Part shown: positions 43,174 to 51,798 of the stretch, in pieces | How the letters are laid out: each line of letters begins with the position of its first letter | Position numbering within the stretch: position 1 is the stretch's first letter | Source: Akkermansiaceae bacterium | GTDB taxonomy: Bacteria > Verrucomicrobiota > Verrucomicrobiia > Verrucomicrobiales > Akkermansiaceae | DNA: 64,000 bases | NCBI GenBank assembly: GCA_021200315.1 | Contig: JAJQGU010000044.1 | Location: 26,392 to 90,391, forward strand | Direction: 5' to 3' | The notes under the pieces: generated by a model | Seen by the model: only the letters and a program-made list of their open reading frames with translations | Databases searched by the model: none | What the model was told of the DNA's origin: nothing | Translations under genes and position numbers: made by a program

Positions 43174-44343
43174 TCAGAATTGACCGCAATAGTGGGCGCA
43201 AGTCCACAGGGCGCGGGGATGGTGGAAAAAGGATTTCCACATGCTTCCTTTCAGCGTATTGGCGGGGGAGCCATCGCGCTCGCAATAGCCGAACCATTCA
43301 CCGTGCACGGGATCCTGCAGATGGGAAAAGGCCCAGTCTTTCACTTTCTCGTGCCATTCGGCGTATCGGTCGTCGCCTGTCAAAATAAACGCCAAGCAGG
43401 TACCGATGAGAGCTTCGTCGTGCGGCCACCAGAATTTCATATTGTGCCAATACTCCTGCACCGGGAGGTGATAAACATCCGTGTAATAGAGTAATCCGCC
43501 GTACTTGTCGTCCCACCCCCGCGAGAGAGACCAGTCGATCATGCTGCATCCAATTTCAATGAGTTCGGGATCGCGGCCGCGATGGCGGGCCTCTTCGAGG
43601 ATAAACCAACCCCCTTCTATGGCATGCCCGGGATTCTGCGTCCGCTCGTCAAAATGATCGATGATGGAGCCGTCCGGCGCCACCGTTTCCATCACGGCCT
43701 TGATTTCCGGCTTGAGGAAAAGCCTCTTCAGATCACTGATGCAACGATCGATCCACTTCGTATAGAATCCATCCGCATCGCCGAGATATTTGCGCAGTTC
43801 CTGCGCCGTCACCAGCATGATCATGCGCGGGCCAAGCCCCTCCACCGGACGCCTGCCCGTGGACTTCGGAATCATCCGGCCGGGCGTGAAAAAGATGTCG
43901 GCAAAGAGATCGAACCAATGACGCGCCTCGCGCGCGGACTTCTCTGATCCCGCCGCCTTGCTGTGAGCAGCAAAAGCGATGGCTGCGAAACATTCGCTGA
44001 AAGCGTAGCGGCGCTTGCGGATGGGGGTGCCGTCCGCCGCCACGTGGAAATACATTCTTCCGTCGGAAGGATCCACGCATTTCCTGACGAGAAAGTCCAG
44101 CGCACTCTCTGCATAGGCAAGCCATTCCGGACGCTTTTCGACGGTATTGTACAGCGTGAGCAGCATCCATGCCATGCGCCCCTGAGCCCATACGGATTTG
44201 TCGGAATCCACCAGCGAACCATCGGCGTCAAAGCAGTGATAGAGCCCCCCATGCTCCGCATCATGGGCTCTGGGGAACCAGAAAGGCACCACTTCGTTGA
44301 GCAATTTGTCCCTGTAAAACAGCCCGAGAGATTGTATGTCCAT
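43174..44343 (-). CDS. N-acylglucosamine 2-epimerase (AGE / renin-binding protein family)
   Basis: The 389-residue product starts MDIQSLGLFYRDKLLNEVV and belongs to the AGE family of (alpha/alpha)6 barrels. It would turn N-acetylmannosamine into N-acetylglucosamine. Family blocks: EHGGLYHCFDADGS, WAQGRMAWML, RYAFSECFAAIAF, NPGHAIEGGWFILEEA and KFWWPHDEALIGT, holding the histidine pair used for proton transfer. It lies 29 bases after nanA, which makes N-acetylmannosamine from sialic acid, so the two form a route from sialic acid to GlcNAc without NanE and NanK. Related members act on cellobiose or mannose; the neighbour supports the sialic acid role. Confidence 0.9.
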   Translation of the reverse strand: MDIQSLGLFYRDKLLNEVVPFWFPRAHDAEHGGLYHCFDADGSLVDSDKSVWAQGRMAWMLLTLYNTVEKRPEWLAYAESALDFLVRKCVDPSDGRMYFHVAADGTPIRKRRYAFSECFAAIAFAAHSKAAGSEKSAREARHWFDLFADIFFTPGRMIPKSTGRRPVEGLGPRMIMLVTAQELRKYLGDADGFYTKWIDRCISDLKRLFLKPEIKAVMETVAPDGSIIDHFDERTQNPGHAIEGGWFILEEARHRGRDPELIEIGCSMIDWSLSRGWDDKYGGLLYYTDVYHLPVQEYWHNMKFWWPHDEALIGTCLAFILTGDDRYAEWHEKVKDWAFSHLQDPVHGEWFGYCERDGSPANTLKGSMWKSFFHHPRALWTCAHYCGQF

Positions 44344-44372
44344 ATTGGTCAATTTCAGAAAAGCCCTCTGTG

Positions 44373-45293
44373 TCAGGCGATGGCCCAATCGAAGAAACCG
44401 ATGGCTTTCAGCTCCTCTTTCAGCTCTTTCTTCGCCTCCGGCGAGACGTTGCCCATGGGCAGGCGGGCCGGGCCGAGATCAACGCCATGCCAGCCCATCA
44501 CCGTCTTGGCCGCGCTCATATAACCCTTTGCCGCGAGGATGTTAATCATTTTGACAGAGAGTAGCTGCAGATGGCGGGCCTTTTCGATGTCTCCCGCATT
44601 GAAGGCCGCGATCAAATCAAAATAAAGCTTGGGCGCGAAGTTGAAGGACGAGCCCACTGCTCCTTTAGCGCCCGTGGCCAGAGCACCTAGGAACCATTCG
44701 TCCACGCCCCAAGGCAGATCATACTTTCCACCTTCGTAATTCAAGGCGTCCATGTAAAGCGCAAGATCGGGATTTGTGAATTTGACGCCTCGGAAGTTCG
44801 AGATTTTCCGCGAGGCGAGCTCCATGAACTGCACGGGATTGAAGGCCACTCCCGTCAGCGCGGGAATATCGTAATAATAATAGGGAAGCTCCGGAGCACC
44901 CTCGGCGGCATGCTTGCAGCACTCCACCAGCAATTCGAGGCTGCCGGGCTTGAAGTAGCATGGAGAGTTGTTGCTGGTGGCCACGGCACCGTGTTCGGCG
45001 GAATAGGCGGCCAGCTCCTGGGCATCCCACACGCTGTTGCCACCCGTGTGCGTGATGAAGTTGATGGGGTATTTTTTCGCAGCCTCTCCCCACGCGGCAA
45101 TGATCTCCTTGCGCTCGGAAAGCTGCATGTGCGCTGATTCACCGGTCGATCCCGTAATGAAAGCAAGTTTGATTCCCTGCCCCGCCAGAAAGCGAGCCTG
45201 CGCATCCACTGCGCCGGGATTTACGTTTCCATTTGCCGTCATTGGGGTGTGTGCAGCGGCCACAAGACCATACAATTTGAGTTGCGTTTTCAT
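44373..45293 (-). CDS. nanA: N-acetylneuraminate lyase (DapA/NanA family)
   Basis: A 306-residue class I aldolase starting MKTQLKLYGLVAAAHTPMT that splits sialic acid into pyruvate and N-acetylmannosamine. The Schiff-base lysine is in FRGVKFTNPD, the catalytic tyrosine in YYYYDIPALTG, and GSTGESAHM is the carboxylate-binding loop; the wording GSTGE rather than GTTGE and the YYYDIP motif favour NanA over dihydrodipicolinate synthase. The epimerase gene follows after 29 bases. No sialidase or sialic acid transporter is in the window, so uptake must be encoded elsewhere. A TTG three codons earlier is rejected in favour of ATG. Confidence 0.92.
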   Translation of the reverse strand: MKTQLKLYGLVAAAHTPMTANGNVNPGAVDAQARFLAGQGIKLAFITGSTGESAHMQLSERKEIIAAWGEAAKKYPINFITHTGGNSVWDAQELAAYSAEHGAVATSNNSPCYFKPGSLELLVECCKHAAEGAPELPYYYYDIPALTGVAFNPVQFMELASRKISNFRGVKFTNPDLALYMDALNYEGGKYDLPWGVDEWFLGALATGAKGAVGSSFNFAPKLYFDLIAAFNAGDIEKARHLQLLSVKMINILAAKGYMSAAKTVMGWHGVDLGPARLPMGNVSPEAKKELKEELKAIGFFDWAIA

Positions 45294-45318
45294 AAATTTC
45301 AAGGAGTCCGTCCTTACC

Positions 45319-45356
45319 GCAAGTCTAAGGACTTACTTGGCGGAGTGCAAGTCTAA
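45319..45356 (-). promoter_or_regulatory. Predicted nanA promoter with a 10-bp direct repeat at both boxes
   Basis: On the minus strand: TTGCAC (45345-45350), 17 bases, TAGACT (45322-45327). The sequence TTAGACTTGC occurs twice, at 45319-45328 and 45347-45356, 28 bases apart, covering parts of the -10 and -35 boxes. The nearer copy is also half of an inverted repeat (AAGTC, 4 bases, GACTT). This arrangement could be an operator. A purine-rich AAGGA precedes the start codon by about 18 bases. Confidence 0.55.
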
Positions 45357-45422
45357 ACGAACAATTTTCACAAAAAGCACCCTATTCGGACTGCGTTCCC
45401 GAGCCTTGGCGCCCTTTGAAGT

Positions 45423-45896
45423 TCAGAAGGGGATGTCATCGTCGAAATCCTCGGCCGGCGAAGCCTGAGGCTGAGGTGCGGAACGCTGCGGCTGGGCGTA
45501 CGGGGCGCCGCCGTATCCTCCCTGCGAAACGCCGTTTCTGGATGTGGAGGAAGCGGCGTCGCGCGGGGAGCCCAGCATCTGGAGATTCTCCGCGACGATA
45601 CGCAGGCGGGAGCGTTTCTGCCCCGTGGTTTTATCGTCCCACACATCCATCTGAATGCGCCCTTCGATAAAAACAGCACGCCCCTTGCTCAGATATTGTC
45701 CGGCGATTTCCGCTGTTCTTCCCCAGCAAGTGACGTCGAGAAAGGTGGTCTCTTCGCGCCGTTCTCCGTCGCCTCCGATGAAGCGATTGATGGCCATGCG
45801 CAATTCGCATACCTGCGTTCCCTTTGGAGTGGTGCGCACCTCGGGATCGGCCACCAGATTCCCCATCAGTATTACCCTGTTATAGTTGGCTGCCAT
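45423..45896 (-). CDS. ssb: Single-stranded DNA-binding protein
   Basis: SSB coats single-stranded DNA in replication and repair and recruits partner proteins. The 157-residue product starts MAANYNRVILMGNLVADPEV. The OB-fold covers about residues 1-110 (TTFLDVTCWGRTAEIAGQYL; KGRAVFIEGRIQ), then a flexible Gly/Pro/Gln/Ser linker, and the acidic C-terminal tip DDDIPF that binds partners. The longer open frame upstream of this ATG is not conserved. It has its own promoter and stands between a terminator upstream and the nanA region downstream; there is no rpsF or rpsR nearby, unlike in many bacteria. Confidence 0.96.
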   Translation of the reverse strand: MAANYNRVILMGNLVADPEVRTTPKGTQVCELRMAINRFIGGDGERREETTFLDVTCWGRTAEIAGQYLSKGRAVFIEGRIQMDVWDDKTTGQKRSRLRIVAENLQMLGSPRDAASSTSRNGVSQGGYGGAPYAQPQRSAPQPQASPAEDFDDDIPF

Positions 45897-45945
45897 ATGG
45901 TTGAATGGTAAAAATTTCCAGCGGCTCACCGCCGATTTCTCCTTC

Positions 45946-45973
45946 AGGATAATGCATCCTCATCGGATTGCAA
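45946..45973 (-). promoter_or_regulatory. Predicted sigma-70 promoter of ssb
   Basis: On the minus strand: TTGCAA (45968-45973), 16 bases, TATCCT (45946-45951). It lies just after the terminator of the upstream gene. The leader before ATG 45896 would be about 40-45 bases. Confidence 0.55.
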
Positions 45974-46012
45974 GAAAAAAATGCCGGGAGGATGCTCCCG
46001 TTCCCGGCATTT
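45974..46012 (-). terminator. Rho-independent terminator after the large exported protein
   Basis: A 9-bp stem (ATGCCGGGA, 45981-45989, and complement 46002-46010), extendable by two A-T pairs, is followed on the minus strand by seven T. It begins 5 bases after the stop codon. Confidence 0.85.
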
Positions 46013-46017
46013 CTGGC

Positions 46018-48114
46018 TCATCTGGTCTTGTAGAATATTTCGGTATGCATGCGGCCATCCCTTTCGAAACTGTACGCATATACGCCGTTGAGCGTGGTCT
46101 CGAATGCATCATATAGCACCTTGAAACTCTGCGCATCCTCTGCATCGAAAGCATCCAGATACCGCCTGGCCGCATCCACCAGGGGAGCAGCACGGAAGAC
46201 GAACGCCGCCCCTTTCAGATAAGATTCGGGAGAGGAAAGAGCCCTGCACACGGTCTTGTTGAAGGAGATAGAGGTTCCCAATACCAAGGCGTTAGACGAA
46301 AATGATACCGAAGGTGTCATGTCCGGAGAAAGAACCATGCCCATTGGACAGAGCGTATAATCCACAAAATTGGGAGTCTGCGTCAATTCTTTTGCCATCA
46401 AGGTGAAGAAGAGATTCTGCGGGGAGAGATTCAAGGCGACATTGCGTGCGAAGAAGATATCTTCTCCCCTCTGAACCCGTTCGACCTCTCCGAGTTTTCC
46501 GAGCTTGGCATCCTGGAAAGCCTGGAGAATGGTACGGCATCCCGAATCGAGCTTGCTCCAATCCGTCACATCGTTGTATACCGCCGCGCGGAGGAAAGGC
46601 AGCCCGGCAACCTGTTGCAATTTCTCTGCGGATATATCCATTCCCTTGCTCATAAATGGTATAAGCTCCACAGGAAATGAGCCGCCCAAGCTGAGAGCAC
46701 AGGCCGTGCTCCTCCCCAAACCAGAGGAGAATTCCTTCATCCCCCTCCAAATTCCGTCAAGAGCGGGTTTCCATTGGGCGAAAGCATTCCCCTCGGGAGC
46801 CGTCTGAGCTAGATCGCTCGCCAGTCTTCCCGCGCATTCGAGCAATTCCGCACAATACCGCCTTGTCTCGGGCGCTTCCGTGCCGCCGGCATAGAAGAAG
46901 ACATCCGGCTCATCCGCCAGAGAAATACCCGGCAGAGGCTGTATCCAGTCGGCGCCGCTCCGCGTCATCCCTTGGGAACAGGAAATTCGGACGCCGCTCC
47001 CTTCTTTCCAGACGATACAGTTCATGTCTCCAGAGGGCATGGCGCTTCTGAGCCAGGATGAAAAAATATCAGTCATCCGGCCAAAAGCGGCTCTCACGGG
47101 CCCCTGGGACTCCATCCCCAGCTTGTCTCGAAGCTTCATCGAGCAAATATCGGCAAGCATCGACAACACGCTCCTCATACCGGCGACCTGACCGTCCGTC
47201 CTGCCAGCCATCATGGCGGCGTTGCAATAACCCAAGAGGCGGACATCCTTACTCAACCGAAGATCCGCATATCGAAGCGGAAGAGCCGCTAACGCCGACT
47301 CTGCCGGCGACGACGCCAGTTTCACCTGTTTTTCAGGATCTTCTGCAATAAAAGCGACCAATTTATCATCCTTCATGGCACAAGCGAAATACAAATTTCT
47401 GCCTTCCAAGGCGGTTTCCAAGCTGGTGAGTCCCTCTTTCAGGTATTCATTGGATTTTCGAGCCTTTCGAACCGAAGCGGCTAAATCCAGACGAATTCCC
47501 CTGAAATCGAAGCCGGCCACTCTGCCCTGCCAAGGGAACACTTCGTCGTTTCCATTTCCGCAATGCTTCATCTTCTCGTCCCAGAAACGGCGGATCCGCT
47601 CCGCGAGAGGCGCATCCAGCGAGGCGACGAATGTGATTGCGCCGCCTTCTCCCCGAGGCGGCAGAGCCGCCGTCACCTCTTTCAGCAGAGTATTGTCTCG
47701 ATTCATCCGCATCTCCCAAGTTTCGGATTGAATGCTCCGCGCCTCGTGCAGCTTCGATAAAACCAGCTGAAGCTGTGTGTACATTCGTGCCGACCCGACG
47801 CCGAACCCGAGCGCGGCATCTTTGACCCCCGAAAGATCTTCAAAAAACTCCATCTCAGAAGCGCAGACCAGAACTTTAACCAAGGGAAGGGTACATAACT
47901 CCCAGCCACTCTGCCCCGGTTTGACGAGCTGAATATACATCTCTGTATCAGTGGGCAGAAGCGCCAATGAATCCAACAGGATGTTGTCCGAAGCGGGGCG
48001 CTCTTCCTGGGGAGATGCCATTGCACGAAGAATCGCCGTGGGGAGAGATTCAGCCGACCAAAGCGGCGCCACCGTGGAAGCCAGAAAACACAAAAGAAAG
48101 GGTATCTTTTTCAT
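46018..48114 (-). CDS. Large exported protein of unknown function
   Basis: I do not recognise this 698-residue protein. It starts MKKIPFLLCFLASTVAP with a clear signal peptide ending near WSA-ESLP; two in-frame ATGs upstream would spoil it. The mature part is a mix of helices and strands without repeats or membrane segments (for example AALPPRGEGGAITFVASLDA and EPDVFFYAGGTEAPETRRY). The wording DSLALLPTDTEMYIQLVKPGQ near the N-terminus and long helical stretches recall the poorly studied, family-specific exported proteins of Verrucomicrobiota. It has its own terminator and no partner gene; the next gene upstream is divergent. It is presumably periplasmic, as no lipobox or barrel end is seen. 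Confidence 0.8.
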   Translation of the reverse strand: MKKIPFLLCFLASTVAPLWSAESLPTAILRAMASPQEERPASDNILLDSLALLPTDTEMYIQLVKPGQSGWELCTLPLVKVLVCASEMEFFEDLSGVKDAALGFGVGSARMYTQLQLVLSKLHEARSIQSETWEMRMNRDNTLLKEVTAALPPRGEGGAITFVASLDAPLAERIRRFWDEKMKHCGNGNDEVFPWQGRVAGFDFRGIRLDLAASVRKARKSNEYLKEGLTSLETALEGRNLYFACAMKDDKLVAFIAEDPEKQVKLASSPAESALAALPLRYADLRLSKDVRLLGYCNAAMMAGRTDGQVAGMRSVLSMLADICSMKLRDKLGMESQGPVRAAFGRMTDIFSSWLRSAMPSGDMNCIVWKEGSGVRISCSQGMTRSGADWIQPLPGISLADEPDVFFYAGGTEAPETRRYCAELLECAGRLASDLAQTAPEGNAFAQWKPALDGIWRGMKEFSSGLGRSTACALSLGGSFPVELIPFMSKGMDISAEKLQQVAGLPFLRAAVYNDVTDWSKLDSGCRTILQAFQDAKLGKLGEVERVQRGEDIFFARNVALNLSPQNLFFTLMAKELTQTPNFVDYTLCPMGMVLSPDMTPSVSFSSNALVLGTSISFNKTVCRALSSPESYLKGAAFVFRAAPLVDAARRYLDAFDAEDAQSFKVLYDAFETTLNGVYAYSFERDGRMHTEIFYKTR

Positions 48115-48334
48115 ATACATATGATCGTTTCCATGTTTGAGACCGCGTATTCTGCGCAGATGTGTCCTCAATAGCACAACACTGTTCTTCATTCAATCAA
48201 AAATCACTGCATGACAGAACATGCATCCCGTCCGGGTTCATGTGCGCAAATTTTTTCTGCGGGACAGAATCTCCGCTCTTAATGTTTCGGAAGAGCGGCG
48301 CAGGCGTGTTTTTAGCCCCGCTTTGGGAAAACGC

Positions 48335-48363
48335 TTGTCCGGAATGAAGCAATCCTGTAGAAT
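48335..48363 (+). promoter_or_regulatory. Predicted sigma-70 promoter of the amidase-GH16 pair
   Basis: TTGTCC (48335-48340), 17 bases, TAGAAT (48358-48363). The leader before ATG 48382 would be about 11 bases. Confidence 0.55.
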
Positions 48364-48381
48364 CAGGTATTCCATCCCGCA

Positions 48382-49209
48382 ATGAGGTCTTTTTCGCACA
48401 CGCTTCGCCTGCTGCTTGCACCTATGCCGTTTTTCGCCCTGGTTTCCTGCGGAGGCATGATTCCCTCCGCAGAAGTGGTAACGCTGGATATTGGGCATTA
48501 TGTGCCGAAGGGCGCGGGCACGGGCACGGGGGCGCGGACCCCGGGCGCAGTGAATGGCAGGACCATTGAGGAAGCGCGGTTTTGGTATGAATATTCTCCA
48601 TACGTCAAGCGGGTGATCGAGCGAGCGGGATACCGCTGCGTGATCACCAACCGGGGGTATGCCCCCACGACGGAGCCGCTGGCCTCGCATGCGCGGCGGG
48701 CGGGCGTAATCCATCTGAACCGCCCGGATGTACGCGACCGGCGCGGAGCGGTAATCCGCTATGCTTCGCGGTATCACCCCGACCGTGTCTCGGCGGGAAT
48801 GGTAAGCGCGGACTACGCCGTGTGGAAAAAGGCCGCCTGCGCAGTCTTTCTGCATCACAACAGTTCCTCCGACCGTTGGAGGCGCACCTGCAACGGGGTG
48901 GTCTACTATAACCGCCGCAGTGGAGCAAAACTTGCCGCCGCAGTGGCCGGCACACTCAACCAAAGCATTCTGAACCACGGCATGCCCAACGACGGCAAGA
49001 ACTGTACCACGGCCATCCGCTGGATTCCAGGCACGGCGGGCGCCGGCTGGATGAATACCTGCGACGATTCGGGCATTCCCGCCATTCTCATCGAAACCGC
49101 CTTCCTCAATAATCCCGACCACGCCCGCTACCTGGCCGAGCCCAGCCAGGCCGTCCGCTACGCCGAAGCTATCGGCGAAGGAGTGGTCTCTTGGCTCCGA
49201 TCACGTTGA
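48382..49209 (+). CDS. N-acetylmuramoyl-L-alanine amidase, lipoprotein (amidase_3 type)
   Basis: A 275-residue zinc amidase that cuts the bond between the glycan strand and the stem peptide of peptidoglycan. The N-terminus MRSFSHTLRLLLAPMPFFA ends in the lipobox LVSC (Cys23), so it should be a lipid-anchored envelope protein. The zinc ligands and the catalytic glutamate fall in TLDIGHYVPKG, FLHHNSSSD and ILIETAFLNNPDHARYL, the order of the amidase_3 (AmiC-like) family; an E between is seen in RTIEEARFWYEYS. No SH3 or LysM domain is attached. A GH16 gene follows after 30 bases. Role: cell-wall turnover or daughter cell separation. Confidence 0.88.
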   Translation: MRSFSHTLRLLLAPMPFFALVSCGGMIPSAEVVTLDIGHYVPKGAGTGTGARTPGAVNGRTIEEARFWYEYSPYVKRVIERAGYRCVITNRGYAPTTEPLASHARRAGVIHLNRPDVRDRRGAVIRYASRYHPDRVSAGMVSADYAVWKKAACAVFLHHNSSSDRWRRTCNGVVYYNRRSGAKLAAAVAGTLNQSILNHGMPNDGKNCTTAIRWIPGTAGAGWMNTCDDSGIPAILIETAFLNNPDHARYLAEPSQAVRYAEAIGEGVVSWLRSR

Positions 49210-49239
49210 CCTCCGCTCCGGCGATTCTCTGTCTCCTCC

Positions 49240-50235
49240 ATGAATAGACGCATCATCCTCCCTCTCATCCTCCTGCTCTCTGCCTCGGTCCATTCCGCGC
49301 AGGCGGATTGGCAGCTCATCTGGTCCGACGAATTCAAGAAGCGCGGCGCCGTCGACCCCAAAAAATGGAATGTGGAAACGGACTTCGTGCGCAATGAGAA
49401 AGCCAAACAGATCTACACGGATCGTCCGGAAAACATCACGCAGAAGGACGGCAGACTTGTACTGACTGCGCGGACTGAACGCCGGCGGAACGGCCGCTAC
49501 GACCCCGACGGCCACAGTTGGCTGGTGACGCGCGAATATGCGGACTACACTTCGGGCTCGGTGAACAGTGCCGGCAAGTTCTCCTTCAAATACGGCCGCG
49601 TGGTAATTCGCGCCGCCATCGAACGCGGGCGCGGCGTGTGGCCCGCCCTGTGGTTGATCGGCCGCTCCCCCGGAAAAACTTGGCCCCAATGCGGCGAAAT
49701 CGATATCCTCGAATACATCAGCCAAGACGCAGATCGCGTGCACGGCACTCTCCACTGGGACAATTCTTATGCCGGACCGGGGAAAGGCCGCACTGTCTCA
49801 TGGCCGGCAGCGAATCTGCTGCGGGGCTTCCACGAGTATGAGATGATCTGGACGCCTGAAAAGATTGAGTTTTTTTACGACGGCCGCCAATACTACTCTT
49901 TTGAGATCGCCCGGGCGCAAACGGGAGACTACAACGCTTTCCGCAATCCTTTCCACCTGATCTTGAATCTGGCGATCGGAGGCTGGGCCGAAAATCCGGA
50001 TCCGAAAGACTACCCCCGCACGTTCCAGATCGATTACGTTCGCGTCTACCAAGACAAAAACCAGTCGGAATCCGAATACTACATCGACGGCCAGCGCAAA
50101 AGTGTCGCGTCCTCCTCCGCGCACGCGCGGCAACGGAAGAGTCAGTCTCGGGCAAATTCCAAGGGCAGACAGCGTAAAGGCGCGAAAACCCCAGATCAGC
50201 CGGCGGAGGAAACTGAACGGAAAGCCAGCGATTGA
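49240..50235 (+). CDS. Exported glycoside hydrolase family 16 protein with basic tail
   Basis: A 331-residue secreted endo-glycosidase starting MNRRIILPLILLLSASVHS with a signal peptide. The GH16 active-site signature ExDxxE is complete in QCGEIDILEYIS (nucleophile and acid/base glutamates), with GRGVWPALWLIG before it and FHLILNLAIGGWAE after it. The last about 50 residues are a basic, Ser/Lys/Arg-rich tail (HARQRKSQSRANSKGRQRKG) outside the catalytic domain, possibly for binding the cell surface or polyanionic glycans. Known Akkermansia GH16 enzymes cut inside mucin O-glycans; family 16 also includes laminarinases and agarases, so the target is inferred from the likely lifestyle. It follows the amidase gene by 30 bases and meets gmk head-on. 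Confidence 0.9.
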   Translation: MNRRIILPLILLLSASVHSAQADWQLIWSDEFKKRGAVDPKKWNVETDFVRNEKAKQIYTDRPENITQKDGRLVLTARTERRRNGRYDPDGHSWLVTREYADYTSGSVNSAGKFSFKYGRVVIRAAIERGRGVWPALWLIGRSPGKTWPQCGEIDILEYISQDADRVHGTLHWDNSYAGPGKGRTVSWPAANLLRGFHEYEMIWTPEKIEFFYDGRQYYSFEIARAQTGDYNAFRNPFHLILNLAIGGWAENPDPKDYPRTFQIDYVRVYQDKNQSESEYYIDGQRKSVASSSAHARQRKSQSRANSKGRQRKGAKTPDQPAEETERKASD

Positions 50236-50269
50236 CTCGCCGCCCGGAACCTGAGAAAACGGCGGCGGC

Positions 50270-50887
50270 TCAGCCCCATCCGAGTAGCCGGGTGCGCAGT
50301 CCGAGGGAGACGAGCAGCGCACGGAAACGCGCATAATCACTCTCGCGGTCGCCTGAGATGAGAATGTATTGATACAGCCCCATGCATGCGTCTTCGGCGG
50401 AGGCGTTGCGGAGGCGCAGTCGGATGGTCTCCCCATCGTCCGTGCCTCGTCCGAAGAGACGCCTTTCCAACTCGGAGGGGGGCACGTGAATATAAACATC
50501 CGCATAGGCGCGGCGGATTGCCTCGTCGGCGCAGGCGCGCACGCGTGCGGCGCCCTGCACGTCGATGTCCATCACTACATTGACACCTTGTTCGAGCAGG
50601 GAAGAAATGCTGCTTTTAAGCGTACCGTATTGGTTGCCGTGCACGGTGGCGTACTCCAGGAATTCTCCCTCGGCCTTGCGGGCGGCAAACTGCTCGGGGG
50701 TGAGAAAATGGTAGTCCTCCCCGTCGCGCTCGCCGGGACGAGGCGCGCGGGTGGTGCAGGAGATGGAATAGCGGGCCAAGCCTTCGGAAGCACAGCGGCG
50801 GCAAAGAGTGGTCTTTCCTGAGCCCGAGGGGCCTGAAACGATCAGCAGCGTGCCCAGCGGGTGCTTGTCATGAAATGAGGATGGCAT
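50270..50887 (-). CDS. gmk: Guanylate kinase
   Basis: Gmk turns GMP into GDP with ATP, needed for nucleotide salvage and synthesis. The 205-residue product has the P-loop LIVSGPSGSGKTTLCRR, the GMP-binding block SISCTTRAPRPGERDGEDY and HGNQYGTLKSSI, and MDIDVQGAARVR. It is the third gene of avtA-yicC-gmk and starts 14 bases after yicC, a classic neighbour. The rpoZ gene that often follows gmk is missing; instead the convergent GH16 gene is next. Confidence 0.96.
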   Translation of the reverse strand: MPSSFHDKHPLGTLLIVSGPSGSGKTTLCRRCASEGLARYSISCTTRAPRPGERDGEDYHFLTPEQFAARKAEGEFLEYATVHGNQYGTLKSSISSLLEQGVNVVMDIDVQGAARVRACADEAIRRAYADVYIHVPPSELERRLFGRGTDDGETIRLRLRNASAEDACMGLYQYILISGDRESDYARFRALLVSLGLRTRLLGWG

Positions 50888-50901
50888 GGGAAAAGAACAA
50901 T

Positions 50902-51783
50902 TTATTCGATATTCTGCACTTGCTCGCGTATTTTTTCAAGCTCGGTCTTCGCTTCGACGACAGCCTGCGCCAAGGCAGCGTCGTTGGCCTTGGAACCGAT
51001 TGTATTGAATTCGCGGAACATCTCCTGACAGAGGAAGTCGAGCGGGCGTCCCGCAGGCTCGGAACCGGCGCAGAGGGCTTCGAACTGGCCGAAATGTGAA
51101 ACGAGCCGCACCAGTTCCTCGCTCACGTCGCAGCGGTCGGCAAAGAGGGCGATTTCGCGGAGGATTCGCTCGTCGCCCAAGTCGGCTGGGATTCCCGCTT
51201 CTTCCAGCCGCTTTAACAGAAGCTCCCTGTAACGGGCAGGCACTCCCGCCGCCTGGGCGAGCATAGACTCGCGCAGGCGGCGAAGACTGGCGAGCCTCTT
51301 CAGCACATCGAGGCGCAAAACCTCACCCTCCTGCGCCCGCATGGCCAGAAATGCCGCCAATGCGGCGGCAGCTGCGGCTTCGAGCACGGGCGCCAGATCT
51401 TCGTCCACGGAAGCTTCCTCCATCTGCGCCTCAAGAACGCCCGTGCGCATAAGGTCTTCCACGCTCACGGGAGCACAGGGCAACCCCAAGGCGGAAAGAC
51501 GCTCCCAATGGCTCTTCAGCTGAATTGCCATGTCTTCGTGCAGAAGGAGCTCCCCCGCAGGGACGGAGCCATCCGCCCTCTTCACGACAACAGATACGTT
51601 GACGCGCCCGCGAGAAACGGCCGAGGCGATCTGCCGGCGCAGGGGGTGTTCGAATTCCGTCCAAGTGCGGGGAAGGGAGATCGCCACTTCGGTCTGTTTT
51701 CGATTGACGCCGCTGATTTCGACGCGAAGGATCTTATCGCGCCAAGGGGCGGATGCTGCTCCAAATCCTGTCATACTGTTCAT
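50902..51783 (-). CDS. yicC: YicC family endoribonuclease
   Basis: A 293-residue member of the YicC family, reported as an RNA-cleaving enzyme in other bacteria. The N-terminal MNSMTGFGAASAPW and RVEISGVNRKQTEVAISLP and the C-terminal RPLDFLCQEMFREFNTIGSK, with NDAALAQAVVEAKTELEKIREQ next, are the family hallmarks; the middle is helical and alanine-rich. The position before gmk is typical. Sequence shows nothing missing. Its cellular RNA targets here are unknown. Confidence 0.94.
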   Translation of the reverse strand: MNSMTGFGAASAPWRDKILRVEISGVNRKQTEVAISLPRTWTEFEHPLRRQIASAVSRGRVNVSVVVKRADGSVPAGELLLHEDMAIQLKSHWERLSALGLPCAPVSVEDLMRTGVLEAQMEEASVDEDLAPVLEAAAAAALAAFLAMRAQEGEVLRLDVLKRLASLRRLRESMLAQAAGVPARYRELLLKRLEEAGIPADLGDERILREIALFADRCDVSEELVRLVSHFGQFEALCAGSEPAGRPLDFLCQEMFREFNTIGSKANDAALAQAVVEAKTELEKIREQVQNIE

Positions 51784-51798
51784 GATGAATGAGAAAAA

